Made by a program: the position numbers and the translations under genes. A model generated the notes under the pieces. It was not told the DNA's origin. It ran no database searches and saw only the letters and a program-made list of their open reading frames with translations. From Fallopia convolvulus (taxonomy: Eukaryota; Streptophyta; Magnoliopsida; Caryophyllales; Polygonaceae), in contig OZ024718.1 in the NCBI GenBank assembly GCA_964016875.1, positions 40,054,406 to 40,118,405 on the forward strand: a stretch of DNA of 64,000 nucleotides, in the 5' to 3' direction. The stretch's first letter is position 1, and the number at the start of each line of letters is the position of its first letter. Positions 30,560 to 42,173 of the stretch are shown one piece after another.

Positions 30560-32739
30560 ATTGATGCCGTCTGTGGGAACGAGGATTAAATCCATGAGTA
30601 ATCGTTCCTAGAACAAAAAGAGGTAAATTTTCGAGGCCCTAGTGCAGCCGCAAAAAGCGAATCGATCGCGACGCCTCAACGAACAGATCCGCGATCGCGG
30701 AATGGAGTTCCGCGACTGCGGACCTGGAGGCCGCGATCGATTAAGAAATACCGCGATCGCGGCCCACCGGAGTGCGCCTCCGGCAATTCGCAAACTCCGG
30801 ATTTTCGACCGGAGTGCGCCTCTGGAAATTTGTGACTCCGGAAATTTGTATTTTTGGATTTTTTCTAGCCTAAGGGCGTCTCCGAAAATCAACAAAAAAG
30901 ATCCGCTTTGGGATTTGTATGAACCCTAAGCGAAATCATGATTGAATCCTCAGAACCAATGTTGATCGCAGTGCGCGCTGCGAAATCGACAGCACTGGGG
31001 GCAAGGAGTGACCTTGCCAACCCCTTGTCAAAACTCAATCCTGCCTAAGGTTGATAGTCGACCACAAATTGACGGATTAGGCTCTGGGTGCACGCCCGGT
31101 AGCCCAAAGTTGAAAACTTATTGTGAATCAACGTTAAATCACAATCAAAGCGAAGGAAACCTAACAAGGGAAAAGTTGGTAACTTTCTAGCGTGGACCCG
31201 GAACCCGCACAAGCGGCGACGATCGATATTCACTCGATCAGACGCATGTAGGGACCGAAATCGACCGCCAAGAAGGTCGCGATCGCGGCCTGATACACCG
31301 CAATCGCGGCCCACGCCACCGTGACCGCGGCACCCTAATCCACGGCCGCGGGTCCCCCGAAAACGAATATATGTGAAAGTCGACATGCCAGAGCGAACCG
31401 AATAGGCTTGGAATCAAATAGTAAATATGTTGTCGGACTATGAAAGAGATTCATGGAAGAAGACGAGCCCAAGAAGAAGTTCTTTTTTCGTTGGGGCAAG
31501 CCTAACGGGTTTCGAACAATCATATACCTATTGCAGGGTAATCGTGACCTCTCCACGTAGGGCCCATACAATTTATTTGAAATAGAATCGGATCTTACTT
31601 GCCATAGGCTGAACGTCCTCCTAAACGTAAAGCCAATCGTAAAAGCAAGCGAAACGATCCTCTATCTAGCAATCAGAAGCCTTAATCGCTGAAATAAGGA
31701 GATTAAAATAAATCAGCGTTATTCGCTGAAATAAGGAAACGATCCTCTATCTAGTAATCAGAAGCCTTAATTGCTTTAGGATGACCAAATACGTGACCCG
31801 ACTTCACCCTCAAAGCATGGTTGCTCTTTGTGCAAGCCAAGCAAGGTTCGGATCAAGCAACGGAATCAATGGTCATAGCGCTACATAGTTTGATGAAATC
31901 AATCATCACTAAGAGTCAGCGATGCGCGTTGCTGAACCCGAGAGCAATTAAGGTAGTGGGGCATCGACCACAACTAAGAATAAAGACGAGATTGTGCCGA
32001 CAACGCACTGTAGCTTCCGCTTTAAAAGGGAACAAGCGGATTCAAGGCAAGCATAATCGAATGAAGTCTTGTCGCTATCAAGCCTTGGAGAGATTGCTCG
32101 GCTAAATCATTCTTCGTAAAGATTCAAGAAAAGCGCCTCATCAACAAAACAACGATCGAAGGGACCAATCGACGACTCGTTAGCGTTATTGAATTCGCCG
32201 ATAACCGCCGTGGTCCCAAGCCAGTAAACAATGATGAGAAGGCTGAAGAAATACAAGCCAACTACGAGAGAAACTACTGCAATCGCGGAATTTCACGAAG
32301 CAACGGAGACCGCGACCACGACACTATTGATCGTGCCCGTGGCTTTTTCGAGCCGCGACCGCGTAATCGCCAGCAGTTGGTCTCTTGTTGAAGGCTCCTT
32401 TGCGTGGATTTTAAGCTAAGGCTAGAATTGTTAGAACAGACACCTTTTTGTTTTCTTAAATAAAAGGTCTGGCCAGACACTTTTTAAACACAAACGTTCT
32501 GTTCTCCCTAGTCTGTTTTGTTTGTTCTAAAGATTCTACCTTAGTCCTTGGAAAATGACACGACTCGAAAAGAGAGTACACGCCCCATGATATTCGCTCA
32601 TGGACAAACTCGCACGCACGCACACACGCACGTTAGGCGACTCCAATCGCTAATCCATATGGCCACTTCGATTAGAAAACCTCTATATCCTACGTCGTCG
32701 TATATGGTAAAACATATAAGGCGGTGTAGGTGGGACATT
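30560..32739 (+). other. Internal region of the pol-less element, rich in CGATCGCGG motifs
   Basis: It begins with the primer-site-like TTGATGCCGTCTGTGGGAA. Unusually GC-rich blocks (30650-30850, 31190-31370, 32270-32390) are full of GCGATCGCGG, CCGCGATCG and related near-palindromes. Open frames (30642-30929, 31821-32105) have no known domains. Before the second LTR is a G-rich tract (gcggtgtaggtggg), probably the polypurine tract. 31400-32230 holds the duplicated 'aaacgatcctctatctag' (31651 and 31737). Confidence 0.6.
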
Positions 32740-33304
32740 TGTGAGCGGGTAAAACAAACATAGTTACCATAGTTATTTTCGCTATTAAAGGTATTTCTTA
32801 AATTACTGCGCATTTATTATTATCTTTATTTATTTTCCTATTATTAAAGATATGGTAGTTGTGCAACTTAATGGAAGATTCTATCCTTCAAATATGATGA
32901 AATTAAACTTGGAGAAGGGGGGAATATTCCTAGCTTGGGCTCTAAGCAATCTGACTAGCCCTAGGAGATATAGAAAGTCGACCCCCCTGATATCCTTCTT
33001 CCATTATAAATACACACCCTAGGCGTGTAGGGAGAGACACATGCGCACATCGGCGTATTCAGAAAACTTGAACAGGCTAATACTCGCTTAGCTCGACTGT
33101 TCAGGGATTCATCGCTTTCTCGTTGTACATCAACGCTCGAAACGACAATTCTCTCTTTTGACTTAGGCATCGGAGGTGGATTAGGGGGTCCTCGTCCCCT
33201 GTGTCCATTGTTTTGCAGGTTTTAGGTCAGAAGATACGGTGTTGAGCGGAAGAGGAAGGAGCAGTCAATTAGTGCATTGAAGACCGATTGTTTGTGCACT
33301 AACA
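32740..33304 (+). repeat. 3' LTR of the pol-less element
   Basis: Matches 29991-30559 with scattered substitutions and a shorter G-run. It ends TAACA and is followed by the GGATC target duplication. Confidence 0.85.
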
Positions 33305-33309
33305 GGATC

Positions 33310-33925
33310 CATCCATGGGGTAGTCAAATAATGGATGGAGCTAGGAACGATGGAGGAAAGAAGCTTGATTTTAGTAGATGATTCCACAACTTCCTCCCCT
33401 TTTTCCTTGGAATCAACCTTCTCTTCAGTTTGTGTTAAGGCTCCTCGATTGGCTTTAACTCTCTCATGGATTCTTTGTGGCTCCACACTCATTGAAGGAA
33501 AAAAAAGGTGGTTCTTTAAATGTGGCTTGTCCTCTAGGTGTTGGGTACCAAGGCATGACATTGGCACCCCTTGTGGAAGCTTGGTCTTGATGATGAAAAT
33601 CCCAAGCTCCATATCCTACAACGTTAGTGGCACAAGTAGAATATAAAGGGTAAAAAGAATAAGACTCAACATAGACTTGTGGTACATACCTCTCCATGAG
33701 AGCTTGTTTCAGCTCTTGCCACGTATGAATGGGATGGTATCCTTCATGCCTCCATCTCTCCTTGTGATCATACCACCAATTACAAGCCCCATGGCTAAAG
33801 CATTTAGTGGCATAAGTAACTTTCATATCTTCAAGATAGCTGCCATAGTAGTCAACAAAATGATCGAGCTTAGCTATCCAAACTAAGCATGTATTGGCAT
33901 CGGATCGACCGTCAAAATATGGCAT
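33310..33925 (-). pseudogene. Ty3/gypsy gag fragment (del/Tekay-like)
   Basis: The minus frame (33925-33464) reads MPYFDGRSDANTCLVWIAKL, then ATKCFSHGACNWWYDH and HTWQELKQALMERYVP. These match the gypsy retrotransposon gag domain (the usual W-x-K, A...WW, TW-x-x-L/M and R-x-x-P positions). A second frame (33612-33310) continues with 'EKVDSKEKGEEVVESSTKIK'. The zinc knuckle, protease and reverse transcriptase are deleted; the remnant passes directly to the pol linker at 29985 once the inserted LTR element is ignored. Confidence 0.75.
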
Positions 33926-34439
33926 ATGAAACCTTTCAAATGAGACCTCTTCATGCGTCTCCGACTATTTCCTTGGCCACGTGATCAAGTACTCAACAAA
34001 CAAGATTATTCCAACAAATACAAGTAATGCCAAACCACAAGTTCATCCTTAGTCAACCATGAAAGAGCAACAAAATACAAGTGCAAGGTCAAGGCAAGGA
34101 GTTAGGTATGGCTAGGCAAAGAACAATCCAAATGAACACACAAGCACATGAACTCTACAAGGACTTAAAAGGAATTAAGAAGCTACTAGGCACCAAGTGT
34201 TTATTTTCACAACAACAATTTAAGAAAATTTGGCCTTGCTCGGATTCTCTTTCTCACGGGATCCGACTTTTTCTATGCCCGGCCTTTCTTTCACTTTTGC
34301 CGAGTCCGAGTTTTTCTATGTCCCGATTATTTTCTTTTTCGAGTCCGATGTTTTCTTTTAAGATACTATTTTGAATTTTTTTGTTAATGAAAGTGGAATG
34401 CAGCCACAATTCAAGACAACAAGCAACTATGCAGTTTTT
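33926..34439 (-). other. Leader region of the minus-strand gypsy remnant
   Basis: No coding frame is supported. T/C-rich 'gattctctttctcacggg...' and 'tttttctatg' words (34240-34380) are followed by 'gtggaatgcagccacaattc'. It is probably the untranslated region before gag. No LTR is found beside it. Confidence 0.35.
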
Positions 34440-35920
34440 TTCTCAAGCTTAACAACCTGATGCCGTTCCCGTACCTTAAACCAAGCCTTTAAAGTCCAAA
34501 CATCACCAAGGCACCTTCTTCTAATACATCTTCTTCTTCTCCGCCACGGAATGTTCCCAACATCACCAAGGCACCTTCTCAGAACCCCAAAGATGTAGGC
34601 TATCCTCAAGTGGAGGAGGAGCTCGAGTACAATGACAAGTCGAAAGGGATACTTCGGGAAGCCCAACAAAAGAAGGACAAGCCATTCCCGATGCCAAAAC
34701 ATGCAAGGGCCAACGATGCAAACAAGCCCTCAGTTGACCGGTCACGGTCGTGACCCACCCGTCACGACCCATGACGAGCCATTTGCGCCTCTCAGATGGT
34801 CGCTCACGACCCCATCATGAGTCGTGAACCCCTGTCACGACCCGTGACCACCCTCACGACCAGGCTTTTGGCCCCATTGCGCTGGACATGACTTATGACT
34901 CTTTCTCTGCACACCATGGGCGTTTCGTCTCGACTCGTGACCCTCTTTCTGCGCCTCTAAGACACCCCATCTTAACCCAAGACTACTTCGAAATGAGTCA
35001 TGACGCTCCTCAACCAAACAACAAGACTTCAAAGTTAATCATTGCGCCTTACCTTCCACTACATCGGTGTGATGTCCATGAGCGTTCTTTTGAGCATTAT
35101 GAGTCAAAGTTGGTCATTCATTACCATCTCGAGTATGGTGATGGTCGATTAGAAGACATTCCACAGTGTAGTGTCTTGCCCAAGAAATTTCATCAATCAT
35201 GGCCATCATTTCAAGCAACAATCTTTGTTCCACATTCTTCTTTGTCGAAACAAGTTGAGCTCTTAAAGAAGAACATTCCTTCCAAGTGGAAAGATGTTGC
35301 AAAGGGTAAACTTCTTGTCTCTTTTCAAATTTCTTTTTCTACTAATATTTCTTCTTCTCCTTTCATACCTAGACACAACGTCGAATCGAGGACGATTCGA
35401 GACCATGTGGAGGAGAATGATATGGATCAAGATAAGATCAAAACTAAGGAGTCATTTAAGAGGACAAGAGGACATATTAGGTCAAGATCATTCAAGAGAT
35501 CAAGAGATTTCAACAATAAAATGGTCTTGAAGAATCTACATTGTGTCTTCCATCCATTGTCAAGTCGACATTGGAAAATGAAGAGCGCCTGCGTGCGTTA
35601 TTTACACTCACATGCAAGAGTTGTTTGCATGCTTATCCTAGACTTACTATTTATAGTGCTCTCTAAATATATTTTATTTTTAATAGCATTTTCTACATAT
35701 ATGGACCATGTGTTATGATATAGATCAAAGGAGGATTCAAGCCAAGGATTCGTTGAAGATGATTCAAAGGCCAAGACCAAGACCAAGACCTTTTCCAAGG
35801 TCCCGGGCATTCAAGTTCAAGAATAACTTTAATGACTTGATCTTATCTATTGATTATGTTCATCATTGGCGTCCAAGGCCACCAAGGAAGAGGATTAAGT
35901 CATGAAAGTTCGGAAAGTTA
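34440..35920 (+). pseudogene. Plus-strand gypsy remnant, 3' coding end
   Basis: The plus frame at 34480-34755 reads 'SSPPRNVPNITKAPSQNPKD' and 'NDKSKGILREAQQKKDKPFP' up to a stop. The 276-codon frame 34888-35718 contains 'ENDMDQDKIKTKESFKRTRG', like the charged tail after integrase in some gypsy polyproteins ('IKTKEPI-R-R-AK'). Between them, 34735-34960 is rich in GTCACGAC / GTCGTGAC palindromic repeats. No reverse transcriptase or integrase core remains. Assignment to gypsy rests on the tail pattern and the LTR that follows. Confidence 0.4.
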
Positions 35921-35924
35921 AGAA

Positions 35925-36911
35925 GCCCGTCAAATGAAAAACAATGCTCAGTAAAATGGTCATAACTTGGGTCAGAAAATTGATCTCAAGTTCGTTCAAA
36001 TTGCGTTGGATAGATAATTAAAAGATCTACAACTTTGTGGTTAACGTCGAATCCAGAATCCAACAGCAAAGAGGCAAAGATTGCGATATACTGAGAGTTG
36101 TTCAAGTCTTACGGGGATCTTATCTTTAGTTTTAATTATATCTTTAATTAGATTTCATATTTTATGAATAATTTCGGACATAGGAGTTTGTTAAATGGCT
36201 GAATTGTCTTGCTTTATTATTTTTGTTATCTTTTAAGTTGTTAGGAGTTTCCTTATTTAAATAAGTCAGATAAATCTTTATTTGATTTATTTAATATAGG
36301 GGGATTTAGTTGGTTATTCGTAGAATATTTTATATTATCTTGGGAAGCAAGCAAAAGCCCAAAAATACCCCTCTAGGGCCGGCTGGGAGCTTGCCTTGCT
36401 CTCCAAGGAGTTGCTTTGTAATTCCTATAAATACTCTTGCATTTCATTAATAAAAATTCAGCTTGAGATTTGATAAACCCTAAATTGGTTTTATCTAGTC
36501 CTTGGGCCACAATTCACGTGTTTATGCATCCAGAGAATCAATCTTCATCATCCTCATACTCGACTCTCTCTCTCTCTATCTCTCTCTCTCTTGTGTTCTT
36601 AAGTTTGATTTCAAATTTGTGTCATTCAATTGATCAATTGACTAGTTCTAGCTTTGATTATTAAAGATCAAACTATTTCATCAATTGGATTTAGCGTTAG
36701 AGCCAATCCAATTGAACTATCTCTATTGATTCAATCAAGTGATCCAATTCAGTTTCATTCACCTTCAAGTTCGAAAATTTCTATTGCTTGCGTTACAAGT
36801 TGTTAACTTTGAAAGCTGAATTAGGTTGGAAACGAGATTACTAGGCAAGGTCGGGTTCCTCTGTGGTTCAAACGAGATCAACAAGGAGTAATCCGAGGCG
36901 ATCACGTATCA
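35925..36911 (+). repeat. Gypsy LTR, plus strand
   Basis: It has a TATA-like 'cctataaatac' (about 36425), 'attaataaaaattca' downstream, a (CT)n tract (36565-36592), and ends ...GATCACGTATCA at 36911. The final 680 bp match, inverted, the LTR at 27337-27920. The start is uncertain. The 15 bp after it lead to the CATAT target duplication of the Athila-like element. Confidence 0.5.
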
Positions 36912-36926
36912 TGTTATGGGCCATAT

Positions 36927-38337
36927 TGTTGAGAGGGATTTACTTAACAACAAATAAATTTGTAGTCAAGATCCCGCTGTGTATAGGGAGGCTGGGATCG
37001 TCCACGGGAAGCAAGGTTATGGTTGATTACTAAACTAAAAAGCAAAAAAGAAGGCAAAACAAAGCAAAGAACAAAGTAAAACAACTAAATAAGCACACTA
37101 GAAGGGGTCGATATCGACCTAGTCAGGGTCGTTACCGAGGTATTAATTCAGCAAAAAAACTAAGTAAACAGCAAGAAGAAAGGGAAAAAATTGCAGGTCG
37201 GTGCCAACCTGGGTAGGGTCGATATCGAGGTACCTGGGTTTGAATTTCGACTCAAATATAAGGAAAAACTCTAGGATAGGGGTTCACCGCAACATAATCA
37301 TGCAATTTCAAATAACCTAAATCATAAATATCATGCCTTTAACATAAAGTTATCAACTTTCGTTGAATTAAACAAGCAAATCAATCAATTTTCACAAATC
37401 AATTCACTTAATCTACTTGCTTTGATCTAAAGTTCTCAACTTTCGTCTCAAAATTTATCTCGTATTCAAATTCACAACTTTCTCTTTCAATCAAGTTAAG
37501 AACATGAAATGCTTCAACTTTCGTCAAAGCTTTTGCACAAACAAGTAGAGTAATAGATAGAAGGCATTCAATTCATTCATTCACATCACCATTCATGCAC
37601 AATCATGTTGGGTTTCTAACCCCAACCCTAGAAAAGAAGACTACTCACTCATGATTGGAGAAAAACAAGCAAAGCAATTGAAAGAGAACATAATTGAATT
37701 AAAACTAAAGGCTTACTTGAATTAAAACTTTAAACTTGTCTTAGAACAAACTTAGAACACAAGAAAATCTCCATAATCTTTCTTCCTTGTGCTCCAAGCA
37801 ACAACTTGTCCCCAAAGAAGACTAAACTTGCGTAAAAAATAACCTAGGGGCGTCCAACTCCTAGAGAGAGGGTCTAAACAAGAGTATTTATACTAGAACA
37901 TCCCTCTTAAAAAAGTTTCCATAAAAACAAAACCTACTAAAGATAAAAGATTATGGAATAAAAGCATTTAATGAACAATTATCCTGGCCGGCTGGGCTGA
38001 GTGCCTCGGTACCGACCCCTAGAGGGTCGATATCGAGGTTCGATTGAACTAGTTTTCTCTTGTTTCTTCCTTCTTCCTTTGGATTTTGCGGGGGCTTCTT
38101 CCATAGCTTCCTTCCTTCCTTCTTTCCAAGCTTAGTCCTCTCTTCTAATGTCCATTGAATGCATCCAAATTCGCCTCAAAACCTACATAAAAACATACAA
38201 ATAGCGTAGTTTCCATACTTTTCACAAAATATGCAAACTATACTAGAAAGACACAAAACACTCACAAAAACACAACTAAATTAGATTTAAAAGACCTAGA
38301 AAAACATACGAAAACTATGCTAAAAACATGGACATCA
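36927..38337 (-). repeat. 3' LTR of the Athila-like element (1,411 bp)
   Basis: On the plus strand it starts TGTTGAGAGGGATTTAC and ends AACATGGACATCA. It holds several TCGATATCGA/TCGTTACCGA motifs (37107-37140, 37196-37240, 38005-38035). On the plus side next to it is 'aaataccccatacttaagc', whose complement (gcttaagtatggggtattt) is the polypurine tract. Confidence 0.9.
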
Positions 38338-40212
38338 AAATACCCCATACTTAAGCTTGCTTGTCCTCAAGCAATCAGTAAACATAAACCAAAACCATCA
38401 ACACATCTATCAAGTTATAGCCCTTATCAAAAATCAACTTCAACACAAGTGAATTTTAGACAAGTGACTTTAACGTCATCACACATATATGAGCAACCAA
38501 TAGACACAAGCAATTACAATCCAACCTTACAAGGGATATGCCAGAGAATAAAGATTCCTAAATTTTACAACACAACTCACAATCCAACCTTGTGGTGCTA
38601 ATAATATCCGAGAATAAAGATTCCTAAATTTTACAACACAACTCACAAAAACTCTCAAAAAAAACAAACATTAAAGCTCAACTCACTTCATCAACCCAAA
38701 TTCATCCTAGAAAGTCTCATACACACATACAAAAGAATTATTGGCTTTTTCTTTTCTTTGTTTGCACTTTTTCACTTTTTTTTCTTCTCCTCCCCTTTTT
38801 CTGAATTTTCAATGAATTTCTAAATTTTTCTCTGACGGAGGGGGTTGGTAACGAGGCTGCAGTTTCATTCTTTTCTTACTTACTTGTGCATTCTTTCTTT
38901 AAACCAAGAATCCTTTCTTTTACAACTTCTTTTTGAACAATGAGACTTCCATTCTACCCATCCCAATCCTGCTTTTTTGAACAAACATACAAACTCACAA
39001 AACAAAACCAACCAACTAAGTCCTAATACCCGGATAGGGTCAAGCTTTTATCGGCTAGGAAAATAATTTTGTGGAGCTTTACAAAAATAGGCTTTAACGC
39101 ACAAAGAAATTGGTTTCAAAAAAAGGGATAATGTAAGGGTGGATAAGGAATAATAAGGCTCATGAAAAATAAGCTCTCTATCATACAATTTTTTAAGTAA
39201 TGAACTAAAATCGTGTATAGGATTTGAGAAATAGATAATCATCACAATTGCAAGAGATAATATACACATAAGAGAGTAAATCACACAAGAAAGAGAAGAG
39301 GGATTTTCGATGTTCTCCCTATAAGGCCAAAATTAACTCACCGGGTAGCAATTTTTTTTGTTAGATTGCAATTAAACTCATGCTAAAAGTCATACATGCT
39401 CAGTTTCATCACAAGCTAAAAATTTCACAAAAAACAATTTTATGGTAGACTCGGGCTAAACCATCAAGACATGCTAAATGGATTTACATGATAATGCAAG
39501 CAATTACCATCCTAGAACTATAAGACAAGGGTACTTATCAATCCTAAAAATCTTTTTGTATTTTTCAACTTTTCAATTTTTTTTTCATTTTTCTTTTAAG
39601 GAAAGCAAACAAAGCCACTAAACAACTTAGACATCAAAGCAAAACATAAAACACACAAACACACGCAGAACACAAAGACAAACACAAGAGTTTTCTTTTC
39701 CCTCCCTACCCCATACTTAAACCTAACAGTGTCCCCACTGTAAGATTAAAAGCAAGGTGAAAATAAAGAAGTAGGGAAAAGAAAACGAACTTACAAGATT
39801 AATTTTGAGGCGGTCTTGAAAACATCCTTTGAACACTTGAAAGAGAGGGGGAATCACTGATAAAGGCACCGTAGTCGGCAGAACTTTTGTCAGATTTACT
39901 ACAAGGGTCGTTACCGACCCTGTGGGGGTCGTTAACGAGCCACTGAGCCGCTTTGATTTTATCCAATCTCACCTGTATAACTTAGCAAAACAATTCTATT
40001 CCGAATATCTTTAATCTAGTCCTAAAAACAAATCAAAAGAAAGCTAGCAAAAAGATCTAAGAAAGCAAAAACAAAAAACGGGTTGCCTCCCGTAAGCGCT
40101 ATTTTTAACGTCGGTAGCCCGACAAAATTACCTTAGCTTAATCGGATGATGTTAGAGCCCACGTGGCTCGGATTTCCTCCCCCGGGTCGGTTTGCTCATA
40201 ATATTTCTTCAA
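38338..40212 (-). other. Long non-coding region between integrase and the 3' LTR
   Basis: No domain is recognised; the open frames are short. It carries T-rich/A-rich tracts (38760-38830, 39565-39600), a short direct repeat of 'agaataaagattcctaaattttacaacacaactcac' parts (38548 and 38611), and a TCGTTACCGA/TCGTTAACGA motif pair (39905-39940). A long region here is usual in Athila elements, where some members carry an env-like ORF; none is seen. Confidence 0.6.
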
Positions 40213-41274
40213 CTAGTGCCCATTGACCTTGAAGATGGCTCCATTATTGTCTAGTAGATCAACCGCTCCATGGGGATATATGTGGTGGACGACGAATGGC
40301 CCACTCCATCTTGATCTTAATTTCCATGGAAATAAGCGAAGTATAGAGTTTAAGAGAAGTACCTTGTCACCAACTTCATAGGTTCTTGGCACCAACTTCT
40401 TGTCATGCCACAACTTGGTGCGCTCTTTGTAGATTTCGGCGTTCTCATACGCCCGTAGCCTCAACTCCTCTAGTTCTTGCAAGTCCATAAACCATTTTGC
40501 GCCAGCCTTGTCGAGATCCATGTTAAGCTCCTTGAGAGCCCATAAAGCCTTATGTTCCAATTCGACTGGAAAATGGCACGCCTTGCCATAAACTAGGTTG
40601 TATGGAGTGGTGCGTAGGGGTGTTTTGTATGCCGTTCTGTAAGCCCATAGAGCGTGATCGAGCTTGGATGACCAATCTTTCCTTGAGCGGGAGACCGTCT
40701 TCTCCAAGATGCTCTTTATTTGCCGGTTTGAAACATCCATTTGGCTGCTAGTTTGGGGATAGTATGGTGTTGCCCCCCGATGTGATACCCCATATTTAGC
40801 CAAGAGAGCTTCAAAAATTCTTTCTATGAAATGAGATCCGCCATCACTAATGAGAACGCGTGGCACTCCAAACTTGGGAAAAATGTTAGTCTTAATAAAC
40901 TTGGCCACAGTTTTGGCGTCATTAGTCCTTGTAGCGACGATTTCCACCCACTTAGAGACATAATCAACTGCGACAAGGATATATTTATAGGGGCCCGATG
41001 AGGGGAAGGGTCCCATAAAGTCTATGCCCCAAACGTCGACAAGTTCGACCTTTAGGATCCCTGTTAGCGGGTTCTTATGCCTCCAAGTGATGTTTCCAGA
41101 GCGTTGGCATTCATCACATGAAGTCACATAATCTTGTACGTCCCTGAAAATAGTTGGCCAATAGAGACCACTTTGAAGAACCTTTGTCGTGGTTTTAAAT
41201 CCTTTGCATAGCCACCGGTGGGGAGAGTGTGACATTGACGGATCACACTCTTTATCTCTTCTTCCGGAATACAA
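40213..41274 (-). pseudogene. Athila-like integrase
   Basis: The integrase inserts retrotransposon cDNA into the genome. The minus frame reads LQSGLYWPTIFRDVQDYV, then CDECQR (the CC of the HHCC zinc site), VWGIDFMGPFP (first catalytic Asp), VLISDGGSHF (second Asp), TPYYPQTSSQMDVSNRQIKS and a C-terminal domain (GDKVLLLNS, SRWSGPF, VNGH). The catalytic Glu expected in 'Q-x-E-VSNR' is Asp here (MDVSNR). The HHCC His pair lies in another frame upstream (about 41220), and its second His reads Tyr. The domain is nearly full length but almost certainly inactive. Confidence 0.85.
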
Positions 41275-41726
41275 CGCCTAAAGAGGTGATCAATTCCTTG
41301 CTTGAACAAGTATGGATCATCCCAATAGTATTGTTTGACATCATGGAGAAACTTCTTCTTCTTTTGTGGAGTCAAGCCCTCGGGAATCACGCTTCCTACA
41401 ATGTAGTTAGCAAAATCCGCATACCAGGGGGCTTTTGACCCTCTAATGGCATGAATATTATGAAAAGAAGTAGAAGAGAGAGATGAGGAAGGACTTGATT
41501 TGGAAATAAGGTCAGAAAACGTACCTGGATGGGTCGGTACCGGACCTTGATGGGTCGATATTGACCCTCTAGGGTTAGTAGTTCCTTCGTTAACGACCTT
41601 TCTGAGCTCGGTATCGAACTGTCCTGCTTCGGTATCGATGGTTTCTGGCTCGGTACTAGTGTGCACAACGTTCTCCAGTTTTGGCGATGGATCAATACCG
41701 ACCCTTGTAGGGTTGGTAACGAGCCT
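41275..41726 (-). pseudogene. RNase H-integrase linker and integrase N-terminus, motif-rich
   Basis: The minus frame 41666-41124 includes 'APWYADFANYIVGSVIPEGL' and 'YYWDDPYLFKQGIDHLFRRC', the conserved region before integrase, and then CHTLPTGGYAK, where a frame change to the main integrase frame occurs. The first part (41500-41720) is a linker built on repeated TCGGTAYCGA-type motifs. Overlapping open frames here come from that repetition. Confidence 0.7.
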
Positions 41727-42173
41727 TTAGCAGTTTTTGACCTCGTTTAGCATGAGGTGCTCGTCCGGTCTGGAGTCGCTAATTGGTACAACATTGTTGG
41801 AATCCGTGATGTGTTCAACTGGCAACCTAGATAGGTGATCCGCCACCAAGTTTTCTACTCCCTTCTTGTCTCGGATTTCATGATCAAATTCCTGCAATAA
41901 GAGCATCCAACGAAGTAGCCTAGGCTTGGCATCCTTCTTAGCCATTAAATATCTAACGGGTTCATGGTCAGTGTAAATAATCACTTTAGAACCAACAAGA
42001 TAAGAGCGTAATTTTTCAAATGCAAATACCACAACAAGGAATTCCTTCTCCGTCGTGGTATACTTACTCTGCGCCTCATCAAGCGTTTTACTTGCATAGT
42101 AAATGGCGTGGAGTTTTTTATCCTTTCGCTGACCTAATACTACACCGACAACATAGTCGCTGGCGTCATACAT
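41727..42173 (-). pseudogene. Athila-like RNase H
   Basis: It removes the RNA strand of the RNA/DNA hybrid during reverse transcription. The minus frame reads YDASDYVVGVVLGQRKD (catalytic Asp), HAIYYASKTLDEAQSKYTTT, EKEFLVVVFAFEKLRSYL (catalytic Glu), VIIYTDHEPVRYL (catalytic Asp) and VENLVADHLSRLP. All expected catalytic positions are present. It is separated from the reverse transcriptase part (42556-42173) by a stop at 42174. Confidence 0.85.

Larger units (their letters stand above)
29991..33304 (+). mobile_element. LTR retrotransposon without pol (LARD/TRIM-like), complete
   Basis: Two LTRs of about 567 bp (29991-30559 and 32740-33304), beginning TGTGAGCGGG and ending GTGCACTAACA, enclose 2.2 kb. 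The target duplication GGATC is at 29986-29990 and 33305-33309. After the first LTR comes TTGATGCCGTCTGTGGGAA, a primer-site-like sequence. No gag, protease or polymerase is recognisable inside, so it must be mobilised in trans. The LTRs differ at only a few per cent by eye, so it is fairly young. It sits inside a minus-strand gypsy remnant. Confidence 0.85.

Noticed and set aside
31045..31386. 113-codon Arg/Gly-rich minus frame
   Set aside because: Arises from the GC-rich palindromic motif cluster; no domain, and the motif is read in all frames.
34427..34772. Minus-strand frames with W- and R-rich peptides
   Set aside because: Antisense to the plus-strand gypsy remnant, which has the more protein-like composition.
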